NCBI GenBank assembly: GCA_026874595.1
Contig: CM049318.1
Coordinates: forward strand, 17,038,241-17,102,240
Length of the DNA: 64,000 nucleotides
Source of the DNA: Sipunculus nudus
Taxonomy: Eukaryota; Annelida; Sipuncula; Golfingiida; Sipunculidae
Reading direction: 5' to 3'
Shown: positions 1-9,700 of the stretch, piece by piece
How positions within the stretch are numbered: position 1 is the stretch's first letter
Layout of the letters: each line of letters begins with the position of its first letter
Notes under the pieces: model-generated
What the model was told of the DNA's origin: nothing
The model's database searches: none
Seen by the model: the letters and a program-made list of their open reading frames with translations, nothing else
Made by a program: the position numbers and the translations under genes

Positions 1-71
1 GTTCTCTGTTTGTATGAATTACGCACACACGCTTTCAGTACTGACGGAGACCAGGATGTGAGACAAACGTA

Positions 72-75
<4 letters not shown>
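1..75. other. Flank, nothing recognised
   Basis: Single-copy-looking sequence that bears no resemblance to the 375-bp satellite. No open frame, RNA gene or repeat is visible. Confidence 0.5.

Positions 76-121
<46 letters not shown>
76..121. repeat. (AT)n microsatellite
   Basis: An uninterrupted AT dinucleotide run of about 23 units. It is a perfect, simple, self-complementary repeat, so it is expected to vary in length between individuals and to be prone to slippage or assembly length error. It lies about 2.3 kb from the satellite edge and has no evident relation to it. Confidence 0.97.
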
Positions 122-124
<3 letters not shown>

Positions 125-544
125 TACATATACCGTTGATACCAACCCAAGGCCTACAGGCGTAATGTGATTCTGTGTACTGGAATATAAATCAGGCATA
201 ATACGTCGTTGATAATATGTGTGACCACTGTTTGAATAAGTACTTGATTATGTTAAAAGTACATGTTTGATAAGGATGTCTACAAAGCAAGTTCTAAAAA
301 AAGTGAACATGAGGAAAAGTGCCAACTTCACAGAAATGTATCTGACCTCTGTCAGCAGTGATCGTACTGATGCGTCAGTACCAGAAATCGCGATTGCATT
401 TTGATAGCCAAATGGGTGGCACGTGGTAGCAATTTGCTAACGCGCAGGTCTGCTCTGCTACCTTGCGGCTGCTCTTTGCTACTTCGCACATCCATTAAGA
501 AAAAAATTCTACGGTAGACTATGTTATGAACAAAATATCACAGT
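122..544. other. Flank, nothing recognised
   Basis: AT-rich sequence with a slightly more GC-rich stretch near 360-490. I see no long ATG-initiated frame, no tRNA-like box and no satellite homology on either strand. Confidence 0.5.
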
Positions 545-582
545 CATAATTTTGTTTTTTCATAATTTTGTTTTTTCATAAT
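545..582. repeat. 16-bp short tandem repeat, about 2.4 copies
   Basis: The unit CATAATTTTGTTTTTT occurs perfectly twice (545-560 and 561-576) and is followed by a partial third copy, CATAAT. It looks like a small slippage-type duplication. The unit does not occur in the satellite monomer. Confidence 0.9.
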
Positions 583-1237
583 AAAGGTGTGTTATAATCT
601 ACAAAATGCCATAAGTGTAATAAAAATATACTATTATACTAATCAGATAATAAGTTTCAGAATTTTGAATATCATACTTTTTGGCAAATCTAAATACTTA
701 TAATAGTTTCTAATAAAACCCAATTTATATTTTTGTATGAAGGTTTCATTAGCGCCGACATGTATCAAAGAAGTCAGACTGATAAGGGTCCTGAAATTGT
801 ACAGTCAGAATAATATCCGAGTCTAATATTGACAATTTAGTTCATTATGTTGGCGTATGTGTTTTGCAATAAAATTAATGTTGTTTGGTAAGGTACACAT
901 TTAATTATTAAATGGGCTCGGACTGAGAAATCTATATTCTGGTGTTTACTATCGAGCTAGTATATTCAATCATGTTACTTGCTGTTATTAAACCATCATG
1001 GACATACACAGTATAAGCATTTGCTTCATATTGCCGTGTGCACATTTTTTCTATTACAAATGAAGGACAGTATGTTCTGTAGCTTCCGCAGCACGACTGA
1101 GGCGGCCTTTATGTTAACGAGTCGAACACTGGAGAGGTCACATGGACTCAACCCGCTTGGATCACTTCGCCATTTTTTTCCAACAGTCAGCACGAAGATG
1201 CCAGTTGCCACTTAAGTTTACATGTACAATACAATAT
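583..1237. other. Flank, no supportable gene
   Basis: An AT-rich stretch. A 78-codon open frame at 979-1215 (+) begins with TTG rather than ATG, and a 61-codon frame lies opposite it at 1026-1211 (-). Neither translation resembles a protein family I know. The frames overlap on opposite strands, as chance frames do. An exon of a larger gene cannot be excluded from sequence alone, but nothing supports one. Confidence 0.45.
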
Positions 1238-1252
1238 CCCTGGTAACCAGGG
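1238..1252. other. Short perfect inverted repeat
   Basis: CCCTGGT and ACCAGGG form 7-bp arms around a single central A. A small palindrome of this kind can be a protein-binding site or chance. There is no gene context to choose between these. Confidence 0.5.
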
Positions 1253-1270
1253 TTTCGCGGTTTGTGTGGT

Positions 1271-1294
1271 CACTAACTCTAGTTGTAGAGAGTG
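1271..1294. other. Small hairpin-forming inverted repeat
   Basis: CACT plus CTCTA can pair with TAGAG plus AGTG around a 4-nt loop, leaving a 2-nt bulge on the left arm (nine pairs in all). It lies 18 bp downstream of the CCCTGGT palindrome. Function is unknown and chance is possible. Confidence 0.4.
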
Positions 1295-2047
1295 GTTCCA
1301 ATTGTAAAGTTATCCCAGGTTAAAGACGTTTATAGGGAACATATATTATTGTGTTCCACATTGGTCCCACAGAAATGCCAATATATTTGTGTTGAATTAA
1401 AAGCCACTTAAACAGCATATTGACTCCTATGTTTTTTATATATCTGCGGGAGATGTATGTACATTTGTTATTAAACCTTTGCAACTTTATCGACTGCACA
1501 AAAAGGGAAAATGTAGATATAGCTTGAGTCGACTGTGTAATATGTTTTAGCGTATGAGTGATCATGTTGTAGCCTGTCTCAGCCCTTCGGAAAGATGTTT
1601 AGGATATGACAGAAAAAAAGGCACACATTCGAGCAAAGTGAAATATTCTTTTTTCTACAAATTATGTTTTCCATATTCTATTTTATCTTCATGAAAAAAA
1701 ACCCACCTCTATGAAACAACAATTTTCTCATTGTATTTTCTTCATAATAGGCCTCCAATTAGCACACATTCCCATTTGGAATCCAGAATGGTTATGAAAT
1801 GGACAAACATAACGACCTGCTTATTATCTAGGTGTGAAGATAGTTTGTGTAATCAAGTCTGTATGTCAGGTTTGAAAATAATAGAGTGTGTCGTGTTTAT
1901 AATCCGCATGTGTACACAATACATTGTGGCCCCTTTTGTATGTCGGATGCGGAGACAATACAGGGTAGCTGACAACAGATAATAGCATTAATTTGTTATG
2001 TACAATTTATAATTCAACAGAATTGAAGATGGAAACCAATGGTATTG
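1295..2047. other. Flank, nothing recognised
   Basis: AT-rich sequence with only short open frames (at most 83 codons) that do not resemble known proteins. No satellite homology, RNA gene or mobile-element hallmark is visible on either strand. Confidence 0.5.
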
Positions 2048-2125
2048 GTCAGCGTAGTGTCATAATGGTAAAGGCGGTAGACTCCTGACCGCAATGTCGT
2101 GTGTTCGAATCCCGTTTGAACCGCC
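2048..2125 (+). mobile_element. tRNA-derived SINE head or tRNA pseudogene
   Basis: The stretch reads like the 5' part of a tRNA. A box A-like segment TAGTGTCATAATGG lies at about 2055-2068, followed by GTAAAGGC. A degenerate anticodon-arm region lies at about 2074-2092, where GCGGT can pair with ACCGC. A near-canonical box B, GTTCGAATCCC, lies at 2103-2113. The spacing of the boxes fits an internal RNA polymerase III promoter. The T-stem has a mismatch and wobble pairs, the acceptor pairing is poor and the anticodon loop is abnormal, so a functional tRNA is unlikely. A tRNA-derived SINE whose body continues to the right, or an old tRNA pseudogene, fits better. No target-site duplication was identified. 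Confidence 0.6.
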
Positions 2126-2430
2126 CTCCTCGCTAAGACTCCTTGCCAATGTCTTCACCACAAGGTGTAGCCCTCTCCATCCGTATTAGAGAGGAACTGT
2201 CGGATATCCAGATTAATATCTTGGCTCCTTTGCTCACAGAACGCATAGCTTGGCAAGACATGCATCGAGCATCCACTGGTATTGCTACTATCATGCACAG
2301 AGCCGATAATATGCACAATGTGTGCTGTAGCAAATAGCAGTTCAAAAGTAGCAAATCAAACTTACGGAGGAACAAAAGGCAATCACTTACCACTCAAGGG
2401 GCTATCAGCTTGCGATCGAATGTCTGCTAT
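2126..2430 (+). other. Possible SINE body / flank next to the satellite
   Basis: This 300-bp stretch follows the tRNA-like head and has a higher GC content than its surroundings. It could be the tRNA-unrelated body of a SINE, but I recognise no known SINE core domain and see no A-rich or short tandem tail. Opposing open frames of 64 codons (2143-2337, +) and 86 codons (2133-2393, -) look like chance. It ends at the first recognisable satellite sequence. Confidence 0.3.
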
Positions 2431-2640
2431 TTAATTTTTTCTTCATAAAATGATGCCAAAAAAGGATTTATTAAGACATAATCCCTTTGCCCACACTTTG
2501 ATTATGCTTTGCTTATTCTTTGCTTACGGCGAAATCATCGAGTGAATGACACATTTTTTTCTAAAAAATACACAGTGATATGAACCATAGGGACGCAGAT
2601 GGGTTTTTGGCTACACAGCAGTGTCAGTTAGTGAAATAAA
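2431..2640 (+). repeat. Satellite edge, truncated forward monomer
   Basis: This is the first recognisable satellite sequence. It runs from a segment matching TTTTTTCTTCATAAAATG through the 11-bp subrepeat block, TACGGCGAAATCATC, the CATAGGGACGCAG segment and CTACACAGCAGTGTC, then breaks off at about 2640 in diverged sequence. It differs from the interior consensus by private changes, such as ATCGAGTGAATG where the interior has ATCACTGGAATG. This marks a degraded edge subfamily shared with the inverted copies to its right. Confidence 0.85.
2447..2625 (+). repeat. Left arm of a ~180-bp inverted repeat
   Basis: This arm is the reverse complement of 2931-3113. The inner 54 bases (2572-2625) match without mismatch and the rest is about 90 percent alike by eye. 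The spacer is about 305 bp. Both arms are satellite sequence, so the structure comes from inverted duplication of monomer fragments and not from a transposon terminus. Confidence 0.85.
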
Positions 2641-2654
2641 GTATAAATTTTTTT

Positions 2655-2739
2655 AATTGTGTTAAAAAAAGGGAAATGGGTCACAGAAATCAATAAATGA
2701 CTTTTTGAAAGTACCAGAAGTATACATTTGTGATATTGA
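2655..2739 (-). repeat. Satellite edge, short inverted fragment
   Basis: Read on the minus strand, this corresponds to the monomer segment from the ATCACAAATGTATA region through the ATTTATTGATTTCTGGG region to ACACAATT. It is about 85 bp and interrupts forward fragments on both sides, so it is one of the orientation switches at the array boundary. Confidence 0.8.
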
Positions 2740-2870
2740 TGCGTACCCATAGTAACGCAGAAGGGTTCCATGGCTACACAGCATTTCCGGTTAATCAATT
2801 ATATCAAATTAAAGGGCAAAATAATTCAATCAAAATGACAAATGTACAATTCTGCTGCTTTCAAAGTCAT
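2740..2870 (+). repeat. Satellite edge, short forward fragment
   Basis: Forward satellite sequence from the ACCCATAG-AACGCAGAAGGG segment through CTACACAGCA and AAAGGGCAAAAT to the TTTCAAAGTCAT segment, where it abuts an inverted copy. Its last part (about 2811-2847) is complementary to 2871-2908, giving a local hairpin with arms of roughly 35 bp. Confidence 0.8.
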
Positions 2871-3428
2871 ACATTTGTGATTTTGGTTGAAGGATTTTGC
2901 CCTATATTTTGAAATTAATATTCACTCACGGACACTGCTGTGTAGCCAAAAACCCATCTGCGTCCCTATGGTTCATATCACTGTATATTTATTAGAAAAA
3001 AAATTTGTCATTCACTCGATGATTTCGCCGTAAGCAAAGAATAAGCAAATCATAATCAAAGTTTGAGCAAAGGGAATATGTCTTTATAAATTCTTTTTGG
3101 CACCATTTTCTGAAGAAATAATGTATTAATTGACCTAACTGGAGTCTATAAATGTGAGAAATACTAAAGCACTGTAAGTAAATTGTTTTAAAATAGGAAA
3201 ATGGGTCCCAGAAATCAATAAATGACTTTTAGAAAGTAGCAGTATTATACATTTTTGATTTTGATTGAAAGATATTGCCCTTTCTTTTGAAATTAATATT
3301 CACTAGGCGACACTGCTGTGTAGCCAAAATCCAATCTGCGTCCCTATGATTCATATCAGTGTGTATTTTTTTAGAAAAAAAGGTGTCATTCACTCGATGA
3401 TTTGGCCGTAAGCAAAGAATAAGCAAAT
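2871..3428 (-). repeat. Satellite edge, ~1.5 inverted monomers
   Basis: A continuous minus-strand run of the satellite. It goes from ACATTTGTGATTTTGG, across the CGCCGTAAGCAAAGAATAAGC subrepeat block, through a second start of the same landmark at about 3250 (period about 379 bp), to a second truncated subrepeat block. It ends at 3428 inside the 11-bp subrepeats, where forward sequence resumes abruptly with AATTCTGCTACTTTC. It carries the same private edge variant (CATTCACTCGATGATTT) as the forward copy at 2431-2640. Confidence 0.88.
2931..3113 (-). repeat. Right arm of the ~180-bp inverted repeat
   Basis: Partner of 2447-2625. It begins with GACACTGCTGTGTAGCC, which mirrors the end of the left arm. 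Single-stranded DNA or RNA from this region could fold into a long imperfect hairpin. Confidence 0.85.
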
Positions 3429-5230
3429 AATTCTGCTACTTTCAAAAAGAGATTTATTGATTTCTGGAACCCATTTTCCAATTTTAATACAATTTACTTA
3501 CAATGCTTTATTTCTGACCTTATTAGACGCCAGTAAATTCAAATAATTCATTTTTTCTTCAGAAAATCGTGCCGAAAAGCATTTATTTAGACATAATCCC
3601 TTTGCTTAAAATTTGCTTATTCTTTGCTTACGGCGAAATCATCACGGGATTGACACATTTTCCTAAAAATAAACACTGATATGACCCATAGTCAGGCAGA
3701 AGGGTTCCCTGGCCACATAGCATTTCCGGTTATGGAACAATTATATCAAAATAAAGGGCAAAATCGTTCAATCAAAATCACAAATGCATAATTCTGGTAC
3801 TTTATAAAAGTTATTCTTTTATTTCTGGGACCTATTTTCCAATTTAAACACAATTTTCTTACATTGCTTTAGTATTTCTGACATTAATATACTCCCGGAA
3901 GTTCAATTAATACATTATGTCTTCAAAAAATGGTGCAAAAGAGTATATATTTTGACATAATCCCTTTGCTTACACTTTGCTTATGCTTTGCTTATTCTTT
4001 GCTTTCGGCGAAATCATCACTGGAATGACACATTTTCCTAAAAATACACACTGATATGATCCATAGGGATGCAGACGGGTTCCCTGGCTACACAGCAGTT
4101 GCGCTTTGTGAATATTATTATCAAAATAAAGGGCAAAATCGTTCAATCAAAATCACAAATGTATAGTTCTGCTACTTTCAAAAAGTCATTTATTGATTTC
4201 TGGGACTCATTTTCCAATTTAAACACAATTCACTGACATTGCTATAATATATATCTGACATTATTGTGCTCCCGCAAGGTCAATTAATACATTATTTCTT
4301 CAGAAAATGTTGCAAAAAAGCATTTATTAAGACATAATCCCTTTGCTTACACTTTGCTTATGCTTTGCTTATTCTTTGCTTACGGTGAAATCATCACTGG
4401 AATGACACATTTTCCTAAAAATACACGCTGATATGACCCATAGGGACGCAGAAGCGTTCCCTGGCTACACAGCAGTTCCGCTTTGTGAACATTAATATCA
4501 AAATAAAGGGCAAAATCGATCAATCAAAATCACAAATGTAAAACTGTGGTACTCTCAATAAGTCATTTATTGATTTCTGGGACCCATTTTACCATTTATA
4601 CACAAGTTACTTATATTGTTATAATATTTCTGACATTATTAGAATCCCGCAATGTCAATTAATACATTATTTCTTCAGAAAATGGTTTCCAAAAAGCATA
4701 TATTAAGTCATAACCCCTTTGCTTACACTTTGCTTATGCTTTGCTTATTCTTTGCTTTCGGCGAAATCATCACTGGAATGACACATTTTCCTAAAAAAAA
4801 ACGCGCTGATAGGAACAATAGGGGCATAGAAGGGTTCCCTGGCTACACAGCAGTTCCGCCTTGTGAACATTAATATCAAAATAAAGGGCAAAATCGTTCA
4901 ATCGAAATCACAAATGTATAATTCTGCTACTTTCAAAAAGTCATTTATTGATTTCTGGGACCCGTTTTCCTAAGTTAACACAATTTACTTACATTGTTAT
5001 AATATATCTAATATTATTAGGCTCACGCATGGTCAATTAATACATGTATTTCTTCAGAAAATGATGCAAAAAAGCATTTATTAAGACATAATCCCTTTGC
5101 TTACACTTTGCTTATGCTTTGCTTATTCTTTGCTTACGGCGAAATAATCACTGGAATGACACATTTTCCTAAAAAAATACACACTGATATGACCCATAGG
5201 GACGCAGAAGGGTTCCCTGGCTACACAGCA
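3429..5230 (+). repeat. Array zone 1a, diverged monomers
   Basis: About five forward monomers next to the inverted edge. They are the most diverged forward copies. The first has only three 11-bp subrepeats (3600-3632), GCTTATTC changes and ACGGGATTG where later copies have ACTGGAATG. The second subrepeat block, near 3966-4009, has four units. Classes by eye are a B-like copy near 3760-3860, A near 4150, C near 4530 and A near 4910. No higher-order period is visible here. Confidence 0.85.
5095..5138 (+). repeat. Representative 11-bp subrepeat block (4 units)
   Basis: The units CTTTGCTTACA, CTTTGCTTATG, CTTTGCTTATT and CTTTGCTTACG follow each other without gaps. The same block occurs once in every monomer, always just before GGCGAAATCATC. 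Variants include CGTAGACTTTGCGTATG (for example near 7352, 13322 and 33597) and a form with CACTTTATTTATGTTTTGC. The block suggests that the monomer itself grew partly by short-range duplication. Confidence 0.92.
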
Positions 5231-6730
5231 GTTCCCCTTTGTGAACATTAATATCAAAATAAGAGCAAAATCGTTCAATCAAAATCACAAATGTATAATT
5301 CTGCTACTTTCAAAAAGTCATTTATTGATTTCTAGGACCCGTTTTCCTATTTTAACACAATTTTCTTACATTGTTATAATATATCTGACATTATGAGAAA
5401 CCCTCAATGTCAACTAATACATTATTTCTTCAGAAAATAGTGCCAAAAAGCATATATTAAGTCATTATCCCTTTGCTTACAATTTGCTTAAGCTTTGCTT
5501 ATTCTTTGCTTACGGTGAAATCATCACTGGAATGACACATTTTCCTAAAAATACACACTGATATGACCCATAGGGACGCGGAAGGGTTCCCTGGGTACAC
5601 AGCAGTTCCGCTTTGTGAACATTAATATCAAAATAAAGGGCAACATCGATCAATCAAAATCACAAATGTATAACTGTGGTACTCTCAATAAGTCATTTAT
5701 TGATTTCTGGGACCCATTTTACCATTTATACACAAGTTCCTTATATTGTTATAATATATCTGACATTATTAGACTCCCGCATGTTCAACTAATACATTAT
5801 TTCTTCAGAAAATGTTGCAAAAAAGCATTTATTAAGTCATTATCCCTTTGCTTACAATTTGCTTAAGCTTTGCTTATTCTTTGCTTACGGTGAAATCATC
5901 ACTGGAATGAAACATTTTCCTAAAAATACACACTGATATGACCCATAGGGACGCAGACGGGTTCCCTGGCTACACAGCAGTTCCGCTTTGTGAACATTAA
6001 TATCAAAATAAAGGGCAAAATCGATCAATCAAAATCACAAATGTATAATTCTGCTACTTTCAAAAAGTCATTTATTGATTTCTAGGACCCGTTTTCCTAT
6101 TTTAACACAATTTTCTTACATTGTTATAATATATCTGACATTATTAAAAACCCGCAATGTCAATTAATACATTATTTCTTCATAAAATAGTGCCAAAAAG
6201 CATATATTAAGTCATTATCCCTTTGCTTACACTTTGCTTAAGCTTTGCTTATTCTTTGCTTACGGTGAAATCATCACTGGAATGACACATTTTCCTAAAA
6301 ATACACACTGATATGACCCATAGGGACGCAGAAGGGTTCCCTCGGTACACAGCAGTTCCGCTTTGTGAACATTAATATCAAAATAAAGGGCAAAATCGAT
6401 CAATCAAAATCACAAATGTATAACTGTGGTATTCTCAATAAGTCATTTATTGATTTCTGGGACCCATTTTACCATTTATACACAAGTTACTTATATTGTT
6501 ATAATATATCTGACATTATTAGACTCCCGCAAGGTCAATTAATACATTATTTCTTCATTAAATGTTGCAAGAAAGCATTTATGAAGACATAATCCCTTTG
6601 CTTACAGTTTATTTATGTTTTGCTTATTCTTTGCTTACGGTGAAATCATCACTGGAATGAAACATTTTCCTAAAAATACACACTGATATGACCCATAGTG
6701 ACGCAGACGGGTTCCCTGGCTACACATCAG
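5231..6730 (+). repeat. Local A-C dimer, two copies of ~750 bp
   Basis: Monomers alternate class A (near 5290 and 6040) and class C (near 5665 and 6415). The two A copies share GATTTCTAGGACCCG, and the monomer ends share AATAGTGCCAAAAAGCATAT followed by TTAAGTCATTATCC, so the repeating unit is the dimer. It is the lowest-order higher-order repeat in the window and is confined to this stretch. Confidence 0.75.
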
Positions 6731-9700
6731 TTCCGCTTTGTGAACATTAATATCAAAATAAGGGGCAAAATCGTTCAATCAAAATCACAAATGTATAATT
6801 CTGCTACTTTCAAAAAGTCATTTATTGATTTCTGGGACCCGTTTTCCTATTTTAACACAATTTACTTACATTGTTATAATATATCTGACATTATTAGACT
6901 CCCGCATGTTCAACTAATACATTATTACTTCATAAAATGTTGAAAAAATCATTTATTAAGACATAATCCCTTTGCTTACACTTTGCTTATTCTTTGCTTA
7001 TTCTTTGCTTACGGCGAAATCATCACTGGAATGACACATTTTCCTAAAAATACACGCTGATATGATCCATAGGGACGCAGAAGGGTTCTTTGGCTACACA
7101 GCAGTTCCGCTTTGTGAACATCAATATCAAAATAAAGGGCAAAATCGTTCAACCAAAATCACAAATGTATAATTCTGCTACTTTCAAAAAGTCATTTATT
7201 GATTTCTGGGACCCGTTTTCCTATTTTAACACAATTTACTTACATTGTTATAATATATCTGATATTATTAGGCTCACGAATGGTCAATTAATACATTATT
7301 TCTTCAGAAAATGTTGCAAAAAAGCATTTATTAAGACATAATCCCTTTGCGTAGACTTTGCGTATGCTTTGCTTATTCTTTGCTTACGGCGAAATCATCA
7401 CTGGAATGACACATTTTGTTAATAATGCACCCTGATATGACTCATCGGGGAGCAGAAGGGTTCCATGACTACACAACAGTTCCGCTTTGTGAAAATTAAT
7501 ATCAAAATAAAGGGCAAAATCGTTCAATCAAAATCACAAATGTATAATTCTGCTACTTTCAAAAAATCATTTATTGATTTTTTGGACCCATTTTCCTGTT
7601 TTTACACAATTTACTTACATTGTTATGATATATGTGACATTATTAGACTCCCGCAAGGTCAATTATTAAATTATTTCTTCAGAAAATGTTGCAAAAAAGC
7701 ATTTATTAAGACATAATCCATTTGCTTACACTTTATTTATGTTTTGCTTATTCTTTGCTTACGGTGAAATCATCACTGGAATGAAACATTTTCCTAAAAA
7801 TACACACTGATATGACCTATAGGGACGCAGACGGGTTCCCTGGCTACACAGCAGTTCCGCTTTGTGAACATTAATATCAAAATAAAGGGCAAAATCAATC
7901 AATCAAAATCACAAATGTATAATTTTGCTACTTTCAAAAAGTCATTTATTGATTTCTGGGACCCAGTTTCCTATTTTAACACAATTTACTTACATTATTA
8001 TAGTATAACTGACATTATTATACTCCCACAAGGTCAATTAATACATTATTTCTTCAGAAAATGGTTTCCAAAATGCATATATTAATTCATAACCCCTTTG
8101 CTTACACTTTGCTTATGCTTTGCTTATTCTTTGCTTACGGCGAAATCATCACTGGAATGACACATTTTCTTAAAAAAAACGCGCTGATAGGAACCATAGG
8201 GGCATAGAAGGTTTCCCTGGCTACACAGCAGTTCCGCCTTGTGAACATTAATATCAAAATAAAGGGCAAAATCGTTCAATCAAAATCACAAATGTATAAT
8301 TCTGCTACTTTCAAAAAGTCATTTATTGATTTCTGGGACCCGTTTTCCTATGTTAACACAATTTACTTACATTGTTATAATATATCTAATATTATTAGGC
8401 TCACGCATGGTCAATTAATACATGTATTTCTTCAGAAAATGATGCAAAAAAGCATTTATTAAGACATAGTCCCTTTGCTTACACTTTGCTTATGCTTTGC
8501 TTATTCTTTGCTTACGGCGAAATAATCACTGGAATGACACATTTTCCTAAAAATACACGCTGATATGACATATAGGGGCGCAGAAGGTTTCCCTGGCTAC
8601 ACAACAGTTCCGCTTTGTGAACATTAATATCAAAATAAAGGGCAAAATCGTTCAATAGATATCACAAATGTATAAATGCGGTACTTTCAAAAAGTCATTT
8701 ATTGATTTCTGGGACCCATTTTACCATTTAAACACAATTTACTTATATTGTAATAATATATCTGACATTATTAGACTCCCGCAAGGTCAATAATACATTA
8801 TTTCTTCATAAAATGTTGCAAAAAAGCATTTATTTAGACATAATCCCTTTGCGTAGACTTTGCGTATGCTTTGCTTATTCTTTGCTTACGGCGAAATCAT
8901 CACTGGAATGACACATTTTGTTAAAAATACACGCTGATATGACTCATAGTGGCGCAGAAGGGTTCCCTGGCTACACAACAGTTCCGCTTTGTGAACATTA
9001 ATATCAAAATAAAGGGCAAAATCGTTCAATCAAAATCACAAATGTCTAATTCTGCTACTTTCAAAAAGTCATTTATTGATTTTTTGGACCCATTTTCCTA
9101 TTTTTACACAATTTACTTACATTGTTATAATATATCTGACATTATTAGACTCCCGCAAGGTCAATTAATACATTATTTCTTCAGAAAATGTTGCAAAAAA
9201 GCATTTATTAAGACATAATCCCTTTGCTTACACTTTATTTATGTTTCGCTTATTCTTTGCTTACGGTGAAATCATCACTGGAATGAAACATTTTCCTAAA
9301 AATACACACTGATATGACCCAAAGGGACGCAGACGGGTTCCCTGGCTAAACTGCAGTTCCGCCTTGTGAACATTAATATCAAAATAAAGGGCAAAATCGT
9401 TCAATCAAAATCACAAATGTATAATTCTGCTACTTTCAAAAAGTCATTTATTGATTTCTGGGACCCGTTTTCCTATGTTAACACAATTTACTTACATTGT
9501 TATAATATATCTAATATTATTAGGCTCACGCATGGTCAATTAATACATGTATTTCTTCAGAAAATGATGCAAAAAAGCATATATTAATTCATAACCCCTT
9601 TGCTTACACTTTGCTTATGCTTTGCTTATTCTTTGTTTACGGCGAAATCATCACTGGAATGACACATTTTCCTAAAAATACACGCTGAGCAGAAGGGTTC

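Noticed and set aside
979-1215. 78-codon open frame in the left flank
   Set aside because: It starts with TTG, has no recognisable domain, overlaps an opposite-strand frame, and shows no splice or promoter context.
2048-2125. Functional tRNA gene
   Set aside because: Acceptor pairing is poor, the T-stem has a mismatch and wobble pairs, and the anticodon loop lacks the normal form.
2133-2393. 86-codon minus-strand frame and overlapping 64-codon plus-strand frame
   Set aside because: They overlap each other and adjoin the tRNA-like element. The translations resemble nothing known, so a SINE body or chance is more likely.
2447-3113. Foldback transposon or MITE based on the inverted repeat
   Set aside because: Both arms are ordinary satellite sequence, arm ends do not match a target-site duplication, and a third inverted copy follows. 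Inverted monomer duplication explains it better.
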